Of a stretch of 64,000 nt of DNA, positions 55,347 to 63,762 are shown in pieces (the first letter of the stretch is position 1; each line of letters opens with the position of its first letter). Below the pieces are notes generated by a model. The model did not search any database. It was given only the letters and a program-made list of their open reading frames with translations, and was not told the origin of the DNA. The stretch is taken from contig NZ_CP014232.1 in NCBI RefSeq assembly GCF_001553935.1, positions 1 to 64,000 on the forward strand, written 5' to 3'. This DNA is from Actinomyces oris (GTDB taxonomy: Bacteria > Actinomycetota > Actinomycetes > Actinomycetales > Actinomycetaceae). Position numbers and translations under genes: made by a program.

Positions 55347-56669
55347 TCAGGCCAGGCGGGTGACGGCGGCGTTGAGGGACTCCAGCTTGGACATGAAGTG
55401 CTCGTAGCCGCGGTCGATGAGGTTGACGCCCTCGACCCGGCTGGTGCCCTCGGCGGTCAGGGCCGCGATGAGGTGGGAGAAGCCACCGCGCAGGTCGGGC
55501 ACGACGATGTCGGCACCGGTCAGCGGCGTGGGCCCGGAGATGACCGCGGAGTGGTAGAAGTTGCGCTGGCCGAAGCGGCACTCGGTGCCGCCCAGGCACT
55601 CGCGGTAGACCTGGATGGTGGCCCCCATCTTGCACAGGGCACCGGTGAAGCCGAAGCGGTTCTCGTAGACGGTCTCGTGGACGATGGACAGACCCTGGGC
55701 CTGGGTGAGCGCCACGACGAGAGGCTGCTGCCAGTCGGTCATGAAGCCGGGGTGGACGTTGGTCTCCACCACAATCGACTTCAGATCCCCACCGGGGTGG
55801 TAGAAACGGATGCCCTCATCAGTGACATCGAAGGCGCCTCCCACCTTGCGGAAGGTGTTGAGGAAGGTGGTCATGTGGCTCTGGTGGGCTCCGCGCACGA
55901 ACACGTCCCCGCGCGTGGCCAGGGCGGCCGAGGCCCAGGAGGCGGCCTCAATGCGGTCCGGCAGGGCCGAGTGGGTGTAGCCGCACAGCTCATCGACGCC
56001 CTCGACGTGGATGGTGCGGTCGGTGTCCACCGAGATGATGGCGCCCATCTTCTGCAGGACGTCGACCAGGTCCATGATCTCGGGCTCGACGGCGGCGTTG
56101 CGCAGCTCGGTCAGTCCGTGAGCGCGCACAGCGGTGAGCAGGGTCTGCTCGGTGGCTCCGACCGAGGGGTAGGGAAGCTCGATGACGGTGCCCTTGAGAC
56201 CGTGCGGCGCGGTGAGCCGGATGCCCTGAGCCTGCTTGTCCACCGCGGCGCCGAACTGGCGCAGAATCTCCAGGTGGAAGTCGATGGGGCGGTCACCGAT
56301 GCGGCACCCGCCCAGGTCGGGGATGAAGGCCTCCCCCAGGCGGTGCAGGAGCGGACCGCAGAAGAGGATCGGGATGCGCGAAGAGCCGGCATGCGCGTCG
56401 ATATCAGCCATGTGAGCCGACTCGACCTTGGACGGGTCCAGCTGGAGGACGCCCTCGCGCTGGTCGTAGTCGATGCTCACCCCGTGCAGGCTCAACAGCC
56501 CCGAGACAACATCGACGTCACGAATGAGCGGGACATTGCGCAGCACCGAGGGAGACGAGCCCAGCAGCGCCGCCACCATCGCCTTGGGAACCAGGTTCTT
56601 GGCTCCGCGGACGGTGATCTCACCAGTCAGCGGGCGACCACCCTCGACCTGGAGCAGACCGTCGACCAT
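55347..56669 (-). CDS. murA: UDP-N-acetylglucosamine 1-carboxyvinyltransferase
   Basis: First committed step of peptidoglycan synthesis. 440 residues from the ATG at 56667-56669, chosen for GGAGG five bases upstream. Lys-Asn of RGAKNLVPKAM bind UDP-GlcNAc. The fosfomycin-target Cys is present in PDLGGCRIGDRPID, so it is not the Cys-to-Asp form. GFMTDWQQPLV holds the catalytic Asp. The Arg-Gly loop is intact. Confidence 0.95.
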   Translation of the reverse strand: MVDGLLQVEGGRPLTGEITVRGAKNLVPKAMVAALLGSSPSVLRNVPLIRDVDVVSGLLSLHGVSIDYDQREGVLQLDPSKVESAHMADIDAHAGSSRIPILFCGPLLHRLGEAFIPDLGGCRIGDRPIDFHLEILRQFGAAVDKQAQGIRLTAPHGLKGTVIELPYPSVGATEQTLLTAVRAHGLTELRNAAVEPEIMDLVDVLQKMGAIISVDTDRTIHVEGVDELCGYTHSALPDRIEAASWASAALATRGDVFVRGAHQSHMTTFLNTFRKVGGAFDVTDEGIRFYHPGGDLKSIVVETNVHPGFMTDWQQPLVVALTQAQGLSIVHETVYENRFGFTGALCKMGATIQVYRECLGGTECRFGQRNFYHSAVISGPTPLTGADIVVPDLRGGFSHLIAALTAEGTSRVEGVNLIDRGYEHFMSKLESLNAAVTRLA

Positions 56670-56832
56670 GCACACCTCCATGACGTCATCTGGGCGTGCC
56701 GCGCACGTGAGCCGCTCACCCGTCCCCGCGCAGGCGCGCGAGGCCGTCCCAGCATAAGCGCACAGAAGGGACTCCCATGACCTTTTTCAGGGCCGTATCA
56801 GGTGGCCTTCGACTCACAGAAAGCCCCAATTA

Positions 56833-56860
56833 ATACTATCGTAGACCGTGCCAATGCCGA
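56833..56860 (-). promoter_or_regulatory. Weak candidate promoter of murA
   Basis: TCGGCA (56855-56860) and TAGTAT (56833-56838) on the minus strand, 16 bp apart, in an AT-rich patch within the leuD-murA gap. It implies a leader of about 160 nt. Confidence 0.3.
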
Positions 56861-56915
56861 TGAAATTCGGAGGAGGAACTCTTCCGCGCGCCGACTTCGA
56901 GCCTTCCGGTCCTGC

Positions 56916-57569
56916 TCAGGGCCGGGGCATGTCCGCGGCCCGGGCCGAGACGACCTCCTGGGCCGGCAGGTGCTTGGCCGGCAGCGTGCGCGGCTTGAAG
57001 GCCGGGCGAGCCTCCTCGTAGGCGCGGATGGCGTCCTCCTGGGTGAGGGTCAGGGAGATGTCGTCGAGCCCCTCCATGAGAATCCAGCGGACGTAGTCGT
57101 CGATGGAGAAGGCACAGCGGAAGGAGCCGGCCTCGACCGTGCGGTTCTCCAGGTCCACCGTCACCTCAGTGCCCGGCTCGGTCTCGAGGATCTTCCACAG
57201 CTGCTCGCAGTCCTCCTGGGAGACCACGCCGGCCACCAGTCCCTGCTTGCCGGCGTTGCCGCGGAAGATGTCGGCGAAGCGGGGCGCCAGGACGACCTTG
57301 AAGCCGTAGTCCTTGAGCGCCCACACGGCATGCTCCCGTGAGGAGCCCGTGCCGAAGTCGGGACCGGCGACGAGCACCGAGGCCCGCTTGTAGGCCTCCT
57401 GATTGAGAATGAAGTCGGGCTCACCGGCCCGCCAGGAGGCGAACAAGGCGTCGTCGAAGCCCGTGCGGGTGATGCGCTTGAGATACACCGCCGGGATGAT
57501 CTGGTCGGTGTCGACGGCGCTGCGCCGCAACGGGGCGCCGATGCCGGTGTGTCGGATGAACTTGTCCAC
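56916..57569 (-). CDS. leuD: 3-isopropylmalate dehydratase small subunit
   Basis: 217 residues, normal length. The swivel-domain motif [21 protein letters not shown] is complete, and the start has [14 protein letters not shown]. With LeuC it isomerises 2- to 3-isopropylmalate in leucine synthesis. It follows leuC by 81 bp. Confidence 0.96.
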   Translation of the reverse strand: MDKFIRHTGIGAPLRRSAVDTDQIIPAVYLKRITRTGFDDALFASWRAGEPDFILNQEAYKRASVLVAGPDFGTGSSREHAVWALKDYGFKVVLAPRFADIFRGNAGKQGLVAGVVSQEDCEQLWKILETEPGTEVTVDLENRTVEAGSFRCAFSIDDYVRWILMEGLDDISLTLTQEDAIRAYEEARPAFKPRTLPAKHLPAQEVVSARAADMPRP

Positions 57570-57650
57570 GGTCGTTGAGCTCCTTGCCTCTATGCGGCCC
57601 CTACCGGGCCTGTCCTCGCCTGTCTGCCTTCATCTCTTGCGCGCCGGCCC

Positions 57651-59144
57651 CTACTGGACGGTTGCCTCCGGCGCGGCGGAGACCGGCGCAATCGCCGGGA
57701 CCGTCGGGATATCACCCGAGTTCTGCGCGGCCTCCGGACGCGGCGGCAGGTCCCCCGGGGCCGACAGTGCCCCGCGCACGGCGGTGGCCGCGGCGACGAC
57801 GGGCGAGACGAGGTGGGTCCGTCCGCCCTTTCCTTGACGCCCCTCGAAGTTGCGGTTGGAGGTGGAGGCCGCACGCTCCCCGGAGGAGAGCTTGTCGGGG
57901 TTCATGGCCAGGCACATGGAGCAGCCGGCGTTGCGCCACTCGGCACCGAAGCTCGTGAAGACCCGGTCCAGGCCCTCAGCCTCGGCCTGCAAACGCACTC
58001 GGGCCGAGGCCGGCACCACGAGCATGCGCAGCCCCTCAGCCTTCTTGCGCCCACGCACCACCTCGGCGGCGGCCCGCAGGTCCTCGATACGGCCGTTGGT
58101 GCACGAACCGATGAAGACGGTGTCGACCTTGATGTCGCGCAGGGGCGTTCCCGGTACGAGGTCCATGTACTCCAGGGCCCGTTCGGCGGCCAGCCGCTCG
58201 GTGGCGTCGGCGATGTCCTCGGGGTCGGGGACCCGCGCGGACAGCGGCAGGCCCTGCCCGGGATTGGTGCCCCAGGTGACGAAGGGCTCGATGTCCTCGG
58301 CCTGGAGAACCACCTCGGTGTCGAAGACGGCGTCGGGATCGGTGCGCAGGCTGGACCAGTACTCCACGGCGGCGTCCCAGTCCTCGCCGGCGGGGGCGTG
58401 AGGACGGCCCTTGAGGTAGTCGAAGGTGGTCTGGTCCGGGGCGATCATGCCGGCCCGGGCCCCGCCCTCGATGCTCATATTGCAGATCGTCATTCGGGCC
58501 TCCATCGAGAGCTGCTCGATGGCCCGTCCACGGTACTCGATGACGTGCCCCTGGGCCCCGTTGGTGCCGATCTTGGCGATGATGGCCAGGATGATGTCCT
58601 TGGCCCCGCTGCCCGAGGGCAGGTCCCCGTCAATGGTGACGCTCATCGTCTTGAAGGGGGCGATGGGCAGGGTCTGGGTGGCCAGGACGTGCTCGACCTG
58701 GGAGGTGCCAATACCGAAGGCGAGGGCCCCGAAGGCGCCGTGAGTGGAGGTGTGGGAGTCGCCGCAGACCACCGTCATGCCGGGCTGGGTCAGCCCCAGC
58801 TGCGGACCGACGGCGTGGACGATCCCCTGGTCGGCGTCGCCCAGGGAGTGCAGCCGCACCCCGAACTCGGCGCAGTTGGCACGCAGGGTCTCGATCTGAG
58901 CGCGGCTGGTGACATCGGCGATCGGCAGGTCGATGTCCACAGTGGGCGTGTTGTGGTCCTCGGTGGCGATCGTCAGGTCGGGGCGACGCACCGGGCGTCC
59001 GGCCAGACGCAGCCCCTCGAAGGCCTGGGGGCTGGTGACCTCGTGGACCAGGTGAAGGTCGATGTACAGCAGGTCGGGGGCGCCGTCGCTACCCTTGGAC
59101 ACCACATGATCGCGCCAGACCTTCTCGGCGAGAGTCATTCCCAT
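57651..59144 (-). CDS. leuC: 3-isopropylmalate dehydratase large subunit
   Basis: About 497 residues. Iron-sulfur cluster cysteines are in [13 protein letters not shown] and [13 protein letters not shown]. The N-terminus [12 protein letters not shown] is standard. Three in-frame ATGs compete: 59153, 59144 and 59138. I list 59144, where GAGAGG stands nine bases upstream; the ATG at 59153 overlaps the stop of a small upstream frame. A tail of about 45 residues rich in Ala and Pro extends past the usual end. Confidence 0.94.
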   Translation of the reverse strand: MGMTLAEKVWRDHVVSKGSDGAPDLLYIDLHLVHEVTSPQAFEGLRLAGRPVRRPDLTIATEDHNTPTVDIDLPIADVTSRAQIETLRANCAEFGVRLHSLGDADQGIVHAVGPQLGLTQPGMTVVCGDSHTSTHGAFGALAFGIGTSQVEHVLATQTLPIAPFKTMSVTIDGDLPSGSGAKDIILAIIAKIGTNGAQGHVIEYRGRAIEQLSMEARMTICNMSIEGGARAGMIAPDQTTFDYLKGRPHAPAGEDWDAAVEYWSSLRTDPDAVFDTEVVLQAEDIEPFVTWGTNPGQGLPLSARVPDPEDIADATERLAAERALEYMDLVPGTPLRDIKVDTVFIGSCTNGRIEDLRAAAEVVRGRKKAEGLRMLVVPASARVRLQAEAEGLDRVFTSFGAEWRNAGCSMCLAMNPDKLSSGERAASTSNRNFEGRQGKGGRTHLVSPVVAAATAVRGALSAPGDLPPRPEAAQNSGDIPTVPAIAPVSAAPEATVQ

Positions 59145-59149
59145 CGACT

Positions 59150-59257
59150 TCATCCTCTCAGCAACAGTGTTCCCGATCCGCCCGCGCTCAGCAGCACCCG
59201 ACGACGCCACTGACCCGCGCAGACCGCACGAGGCGGCCGCGCCACATCCGAGGCCAT
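59150..59257 (-). CDS. Candidate leucine leader peptide (35 codons) upstream of leuC
   Basis: ATG at 59255-59257, stop TGA at 59150-59152. Five of its last 14 residues are Leu: a CTG CTG pair, then CTG TTG CTG just before the end. Its stop overlaps an in-frame leuC ATG as ATGA, and the leuC ribosome site lies in its final codons. Leucine-rich leader peptides before leu genes are known in actinobacteria. The ribosome site (CAAGG, two bases before the ATG) is poor, and a frame this short could arise by chance in GC-rich DNA. Confidence 0.4.
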   Translation of the reverse strand: MASDVARPPRAVCAGQWRRRVLLSAGGSGTLLLRG

Positions 59258-59310
59258 AGCCTTGACCTGAAGGATGCTGACACTGCGCCGCCTCCCTGGC
59301 GGACCCTAAC

Positions 59311-59346
59311 TTGAAATCTCATACCTTGAAATGCCAGTATCAGATT
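59311..59346 (+). promoter_or_regulatory. Candidate promoter and repeats before the IclR-type gene
   Basis: TTGAAA (59311-59316) and CAGTAT (59335-59340) are 18 bp apart, and the ATG follows after six bases, so the transcript would be leaderless. TTGAAAT is repeated directly at 59311 and 59326, a 15-bp period that could be a regulator site shared with leuC. Confidence 0.5.
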
Positions 59347-60096
59347 ATGGACAGCCCCTCAGAGAACTCCCCGGAGAACGACAGCAGCGGCGTCGGCGTC
59401 ATCGACAAGGCCGCCCTGGTGATGAGTGCACTGGAGTCGGGGCCGGCAACCCTGGCCCAGCTCGTGTCCACCACGCACCTGGCCCGCCCCACGGCTCACC
59501 GCATCGCGGTCGCCCTGGAGTTCCACCGCCTGGTCACCCGTGACTCCCAGGGACGCTTCATCCTGGGCCCCAGGCTCACCGAGCTGGCCAGCGCCGCGGG
59601 CGAGGACCATCTCCTGTCCGCCGCCGGGCCGGTGCTGGCGGCCCTGCGCGACAAAACCCACGAGTCGGCGCAGCTCTACCGCCGCCAGGGGGACGTGCGC
59701 ATCTGCGTGGCCAATGCCGAGCGCCCGATCGGGCTGCGTGACTCCATTCCCGTGGGCGCCACGATGTCCATGCAGGGCGGGTCGGCCGCCCAGGTGCTTC
59801 TCGCCTGGGAGGAGCCCGACCGTCTGCACCGCGGCCTGGTGGGGGCCCGTTTCACCGCCACCATGCTCTCGGCGGTCCGACGTCGGGGGTGGGCTCAGTC
59901 AGTTGGGGAGCGCGAGCCCGGGGTCGCCTCCGTGTCGGCGCCGGTACGCGGCCCCGGGGGCAAGGTCGTGGCCGCCATCTCGATCTCCGGTCCTATTGAG
60001 CGCATGGGTCGTCAGCCCGGTCGGGTTCACGGGCACGTGGTCATGGCTGCGGCGCGTCGGCTCTCCGAGGTGCTCACCGACATCACCACCGCCTGA
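59347..60096 (+). CDS. IclR-family regulator, NdgR/LtbR-type (leucine biosynthesis)
   Basis: 249 residues from the ATG at 59347; an earlier ATG at 59311 would fall on the promoter. The N-terminal winged helix has ALESGPATLAQLVSTT and ARPTAHRIAVALEFHRLV, and the IclR ligand domain follows. In Streptomyces and Corynebacterium the orthologues NdgR/LtbR stand divergent from leuCD and control leucine synthesis, the same arrangement as here. The effector domain lacks obvious catalytic features. Confidence 0.88.
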   Translation: MDSPSENSPENDSSGVGVIDKAALVMSALESGPATLAQLVSTTHLARPTAHRIAVALEFHRLVTRDSQGRFILGPRLTELASAAGEDHLLSAAGPVLAALRDKTHESAQLYRRQGDVRICVANAERPIGLRDSIPVGATMSMQGGSAAQVLLAWEEPDRLHRGLVGARFTATMLSAVRRRGWAQSVGEREPGVASVSAPVRGPGGKVVAAISISGPIERMGRQPGRVHGHVVMAAARRLSEVLTDITTA

Positions 60097-60149
60097 CGGA
60101 ATCCGATAACGCCCTCACCTCCGCAACGACTCGCATATCCAGACGCTCC

Positions 60150-61292
60150 TCAGGCACCCGCCAGGTCGATGGCACGCCGGTAGGTATCGACGTGCATCTG
60201 CACCACAGTGCCCCACTCGGGCAAGGGGGCGTTCTCATAGTTGTGGGTCTTGATGCGCTCAAGGAGCTCGTCGTCCCCCAGGAGAGTGGCGAGCTTGCGA
60301 CCCAGACCGGCGTCGTCGTCAGCGAGGAGGCCATCGACACCGTCGGTGATGAAGTCGCGCACTCCGCTGGAGCGCAGAGCGACGACGGCCAGCCCGGCGC
60401 TGCGGGCCTCCAGGGTGGAGATACCGAAGGACTCGGCGGGCGAGGTCTGCAGGTAGATGTCTGCGTGCGTGAAGGCCTGAGCGAGCTCAGTGCGTTCGAC
60501 ACGACCCACGAGCTCGATGCGGTCGGCCAGGCCGGACTCGGCAACCTCCCGGGTGAGTCGCTCACGCAGCGGACCATCCCCATAGATCTTGAGGAGCGCA
60601 TCGGTGCCGGGAACGCTCCTGACGGCCTCAGCGAAGGCGCGCACGACCTGCAGGGGCCGCTTGCGCTCAACCCATCGCAGGGAGGCCACGACCGTGACCG
60701 GCCGGTGAGGCCGTCGCTCCTGGGGACCAGGGCGCTCCAGACGCCAGTTCTCAACGGTGATGCCGTTGGGCAGAACGGTGACAGGGTCGTCAGCCCCGGC
60801 ACGATGAACGTCGGCAGCGAGCATGGAAGACACGGCCGTCAGGTCGGCGCCGCCGCGCTGCCACATCCGCACAGGACTGCCCGGCCCCAGTGCTCCGGCC
60901 ACACGCGCCCAGGGTCCCAGGACGCAGTGGAAGGTGACGGCCAGCGGGAGCCGCGCTCGCCGGGCGGCAGCAATGCCGGACCAGGCGAAGGGTGAGACGA
61001 CGCCGACGTGAGCGTGAACGACGTCGGGACGCAGGCGGGACAGGAGGTCATCGAGCTCGCGGCCGGCTCGAGGATGAACGGGCAGCTCACTGGGCAGATG
61101 CGCGGTGGTGCGGTAGACGGGGAAACCATCGACCCTTTCGACGCTGCGGCCACGACCGTCACCGACCGGCGTGGCGGTGACGACGGCGGGCTCGTGGCCG
61201 GCCAGCCTCAGGTTGCGGGCGAGATCCCGCACCTGAGTCTCGATGCCGCCCAGCCTGGGCGCATAGCAGTCGGAGACGATGAGGACGCGCAT
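60150..61292 (-). CDS. GT4-family glycosyltransferase (mannosyltransferase-like)
   Basis: 380 residues from the ATG at 61290-61292; the frame is open upstream into nrdR antisense, which I reject. It begins MRVLIVSDCYAPRLGGIETQ, with VVHAHVGVVSPFAW, a donor-domain VASLRWVERKRP and the EX7E region AESFGISTLEARSAG. Such enzymes in actinobacteria include phosphatidylinositol mannosyltransferases and trehalose or polysaccharide enzymes. The substrate cannot be chosen here. It converges with the IclR-type gene. Confidence 0.85.
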   Translation of the reverse strand: MRVLIVSDCYAPRLGGIETQVRDLARNLRLAGHEPAVVTATPVGDGRGRSVERVDGFPVYRTTAHLPSELPVHPRAGRELDDLLSRLRPDVVHAHVGVVSPFAWSGIAAARRARLPLAVTFHCVLGPWARVAGALGPGSPVRMWQRGGADLTAVSSMLAADVHRAGADDPVTVLPNGITVENWRLERPGPQERRPHRPVTVVASLRWVERKRPLQVVRAFAEAVRSVPGTDALLKIYGDGPLRERLTREVAESGLADRIELVGRVERTELAQAFTHADIYLQTSPAESFGISTLEARSAGLAVVALRSSGVRDFITDGVDGLLADDDAGLGRKLATLLGDDELLERIKTHNYENAPLPEWGTVVQMHVDTYRRAIDLAGA

Positions 61293-61304
61293 TGCCCCAG
61301 TCTG
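61293..61304 (-). promoter_or_regulatory. Possible leaderless promoter of the GT4 gene
   Basis: CAGACT (61299-61304, minus strand) stands six bases before the ATG. It is a weaker -10 match than the other cases. Confidence 0.3.
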
Positions 61305-61374
61305 CCACGTCCTGCTTGGGCGCATGCCCCTGACAGAACCCTCACACCGCGCAGACCCTCGTCGGCTGGTGACG

Positions 61375-61830
61375 TCAGCAGGCCGCCTCGGCGCTGCGCA
61401 GCCCGGCGATGGCCTTCTCGAAGTCCTCCAGGGAGTCGAAGGAGGAGTAGACCGAGGCGAAGCGCAGATAGGCGATCTGATCCAGCTCACGCAGGGGGCC
61501 CAGGATCGCCAGCCCGACATCGTGGGAGTCGACGAGCGCCTGGCCTCCGGCGCGGATGGCCTCCTCAACCTGGTGCGCCAGAAGCGCGAGCTGATCGTCA
61601 GAGACGGGACGTCCCTGGCAGGCGCGCCTAACCCCGACCACGACCTTGTCCCGGCTGAAGGGCTCGACGACGCCGGAGCGCTTGCGGACCGACAGGCTGG
61701 CGGTCTCCAATGTGGTGAACCGACGCCCGCACTGCTGACACTCACGACGACGACGGATGGAGGTGCCGTCCTCAGCGGTCCGGGAGTCGACAACGCGCGA
61801 GCCGTCATGACGGCAGAAGGGGCAGTGCAC
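61375..61830 (-). CDS. nrdR: Transcriptional repressor NrdR
   Basis: 151 residues from the GTG at 61828-61830, preceded by GGAGG at eight bases; the N-terminal sequence then matches the family start [16 protein letters not shown]. The zinc ribbon has CPFC and CQQC pairs, followed by the ATP-cone domain. It represses ribonucleotide reductase genes when (d)ATP is high. No nrd gene is in the window. It lies after the LysM gene as in mycobacteria (Rv2720-2718c order). Confidence 0.95.
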   Translation of the reverse strand: MHCPFCRHDGSRVVDSRTAEDGTSIRRRRECQQCGRRFTTLETASLSVRKRSGVVEPFSRDKVVVGVRRACQGRPVSDDQLALLAHQVEEAIRAGGQALVDSHDVGLAILGPLRELDQIAYLRFASVYSSFDSLEDFEKAIAGLRSAEAAC

Positions 61831-61937
61831 GCCTACAACCTCCGAACTCACTGGACTACGTATCAGTCCATCGGAGAGTAAACGCCCGGCGGGCCGCCCC
61901 GCAAGCCCGCCTCAAGGTGCGATCCGTGCACGAGTTC

Positions 61938-62687
61938 TCACGCCGCAGGGATCTCCAGCGTCTGCCCGGCACGGATGGTCGTTCCCTTCAGGTCGTTGAG
62001 CTCGGCGATCCGGGCCACCATCCCCGGGACGTCCGCGGTCCCGCTCGCCTCGGCGATGTCCCACAGGGACTGACCGGGACGAACCACCGCGGTGGTGGTA
62101 TCCGCCTGCACCTGCGCAACCGCCGTAGCGGGGGCCGCCCAGGCCATGCCCGCCAGGGCCCCGATGGCCAGTCCGCTGCATGCGAGCACGAGGGCCGCAG
62201 CGATGACCGCAAGACCGCCACGAAGAAGCCGCAGTCCACCTGGGGAGCGCACCTCCGTCCCCACCGCCTTCCGCGGGCGGGACGGGACGGACTCCCCCTG
62301 GCCGGGACGCTGAGCGGCGCCACCTCTCCGGCCCTCCTCCTGCAGGGCGCCACGTCGCAGCCCAGCGGCCCGCACCGCCGGGTGCTGCGGGGCCAGCCTC
62401 TCCAACTCCGAGCGACGGCCCCGCAGTGCAGCGGGCGCCGCGGGGCGACGCATTGGCGGCGCTGCCGGCAGCGCTGGGACACGACCGGATGCGACCCCGG
62501 GGTGCTGCGCGCCCTCGACACTACGCCGAACAGGAGCCTCGGGGACGAAGTCGTCAGTGACCAGCCTCAACCGAGGCCGACGGGAGGACTGCCCGCCAGC
62601 CCGGCCACTGGCCGGCCCGACGACGGGCTCATCACTCCGAGCCCGAGAAGCCTGACGGGACGGGAGCGGGATGGCGATGGCACTCAC
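61938..62687 (-). CDS. LysM-domain membrane protein, SOS-controlled (ChiZ/DivS position)
   Basis: 249 residues from the GTG at 62685-62687, set by AGGAGG five bases upstream. A cytoplasmic Arg/Pro/Ala-rich arm of about 150 residues is followed by a membrane helix at about 157-183 and a C-terminal LysM domain at about 200-247 (VVRPGQSLWDIAEASG, LNDLKGTTIRAGQTLEIP). Divergence from lexA and two SOS boxes match mycobacterial Rv2719c (ChiZ) and corynebacterial DivS, which delay division after DNA damage. No separate hydrolase domain is seen. Confidence 0.85.
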   Translation of the reverse strand: MSAIAIPLPSRQASRARSDEPVVGPASGRAGGQSSRRPRLRLVTDDFVPEAPVRRSVEGAQHPGVASGRVPALPAAPPMRRPAAPAALRGRRSELERLAPQHPAVRAAGLRRGALQEEGRRGGAAQRPGQGESVPSRPRKAVGTEVRSPGGLRLLRGGLAVIAAALVLACSGLAIGALAGMAWAAPATAVAQVQADTTTAVVRPGQSLWDIAEASGTADVPGMVARIAELNDLKGTTIRAGQTLEIPAA

Positions 62688-62697
62688 GGCAACCTCC

Positions 62698-62711
62698 TGA
62701 ACACATGTTCG
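62698..62711. promoter_or_regulatory. SOS box 1
   Basis: TGAACACATGTTCG matches the actinobacterial LexA box with GAAC-N4-GTTC arms. It touches the ribosome site of the LysM gene. Confidence 0.75.
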
Positions 62712-62712
62712 A

Positions 62713-62726
62713 CGAACGCTTGTTCG
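62713..62726. promoter_or_regulatory. SOS box 2
   Basis: CGAACGCTTGTTCG has perfect CGAAC/GTTCG arms. It is one base from box 1, start to start 15 bp, so two LexA dimers would sit on nearly adjacent turns. Confidence 0.8.
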
Positions 62727-62766
62727 ATACATTAGCGCCTGAGAGGCAACACGTCCAGCACATCTT

Positions 62767-62780
62767 CGAACATGTGTTTG
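62767..62780. promoter_or_regulatory. SOS box 3, lexA operator
   Basis: CGAACATGTGTTTG fits the LexA consensus. Its right arm overlaps the candidate lexA -35 box, as expected for autorepression. Confidence 0.85.
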
Positions 62781-62806
62781 AATCGTGGTCGCGTCGCCGG
62801 TAGGCT
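62778..62806 (+). promoter_or_regulatory. Candidate lexA promoter
   Basis: TTGAAT (62778-62783) and TAGGCT (62801-62806) with a 17-bp spacer. The start would lie near 62813, about 90 nt before the chosen lexA ATG. Confidence 0.6.
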
Positions 62807-62900
62807 GGTCATGTCCAAGACGATCACGGACCACCGACATCTATTCCGTGCCCTTGACGCCCCCGGGCCTGAGGGCCGTCCGGCAGGGAGGGCCAGGACT

Positions 62901-63689
62901 ATGAGCACCACAGCACGCCAGGGCGACTCATCGACCCCGATGCCGCACGGCGGAGCCGGCGGTGCTGAGCAGATCAGCGCAGCAGCGGTCGCGGAGGTCA
63001 TCAACGACCTCGACAAGCGCGCCCGCGCGGTCTATGAGGCCGTCCGCGCGGCCATCGCCACCCACGGCTACCCGCCCTCACTGCGTGAGATCGGCGAGCA
63101 GGTGGGCCTGACCAGCCCCTCCTCCGTCAAGCACCAGCTGGACAAGCTCGAGCGCCTGGGCCTGGTGCGCCGAGACCCGAATCGTCCTCGGGCGATGGAG
63201 GTCGTCTGCGCCGACAGCGCACCGAGCGGCCGCGCGGCCACCCCCGGCAGCGCTCACGTCTCCTCTCTTGACTCCCCCAGCGTCCCCGGCGTCGAGGACG
63301 GGGAGGCGGTCGCCGTTCCGCTGGTGGGACGCATCGCCGCCGGGGCCCCGATCCTGGCCGAGCAGGAGGTCACCGATGTCATGGCCCTGCCCCGCCGCCT
63401 GACCGGCGAGGGCGAGCTCTTCATGCTGGAGGTGCACGGGGACTCGATGATCGAAGCCGCCATCTGTGACGGCGACTGGGTGGTGGTGCGCTCCCAGCCC
63501 GACGCGGCCAACGGCGAGATCGTGGCGGCCATGATCGAGGACGTCGACGGCGCCTCGGCCACGGTCAAGGTGCTCTCGCGACGCGACGGCCACCAGTGGC
63601 TGCTTCCCCGCAACTCCAGCTACGCCCCGATCGACGGAGACCGGGCCACGATCATGGGCAAGGTGGTCACGGTGCTGCGCGCCCTGTAG
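62901..63689 (+). CDS. lexA: LexA repressor
   Basis: 262 residues from the ATG at 62901, which follows GGGAGGG by about eight bases; an ATG at 62811 sits four bases after the -10 box and is unlikely. The N-terminal winged helix has [25 protein letters not shown] (as seen in two parts). The autocleavage Ala-Gly is at about 147-148 in RIAAGAP, Ser182 is in HGDSMI and Lys223 in TVKVLS. An unusual Ser/Ala-rich linker of about 30 residues joins the domains. Confidence 0.95.
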   Translation: MSTTARQGDSSTPMPHGGAGGAEQISAAAVAEVINDLDKRARAVYEAVRAAIATHGYPPSLREIGEQVGLTSPSSVKHQLDKLERLGLVRRDPNRPRAMEVVCADSAPSGRAATPGSAHVSSLDSPSVPGVEDGEAVAVPLVGRIAAGAPILAEQEVTDVMALPRRLTGEGELFMLEVHGDSMIEAAICDGDWVVVRSQPDAANGEIVAAMIEDVDGASATVKVLSRRDGHQWLLPRNSSYAPIDGDRATIMGKVVTVLRAL

Positions 63690-63709
63690 GCACGCCAGGC
63701 CCGCATGAC

Positions 63710-63744
63710 GGAAGGACCGCCCCGTTGACCGGGGCGGTCCTTCC
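63710..63744 (+). terminator. Strong hairpin terminator after lexA
   Basis: Perfect 15-bp arms (63710-63724 and 63730-63744) around a TTGAC loop, followed by GTGTTT. It lies 21 bp after the lexA stop and 19 bp from the end of the convergent ldh gene, so it may serve both. Confidence 0.85.
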
Positions 63745-63762
63745 GTGTTTCAGACCGGTGGC

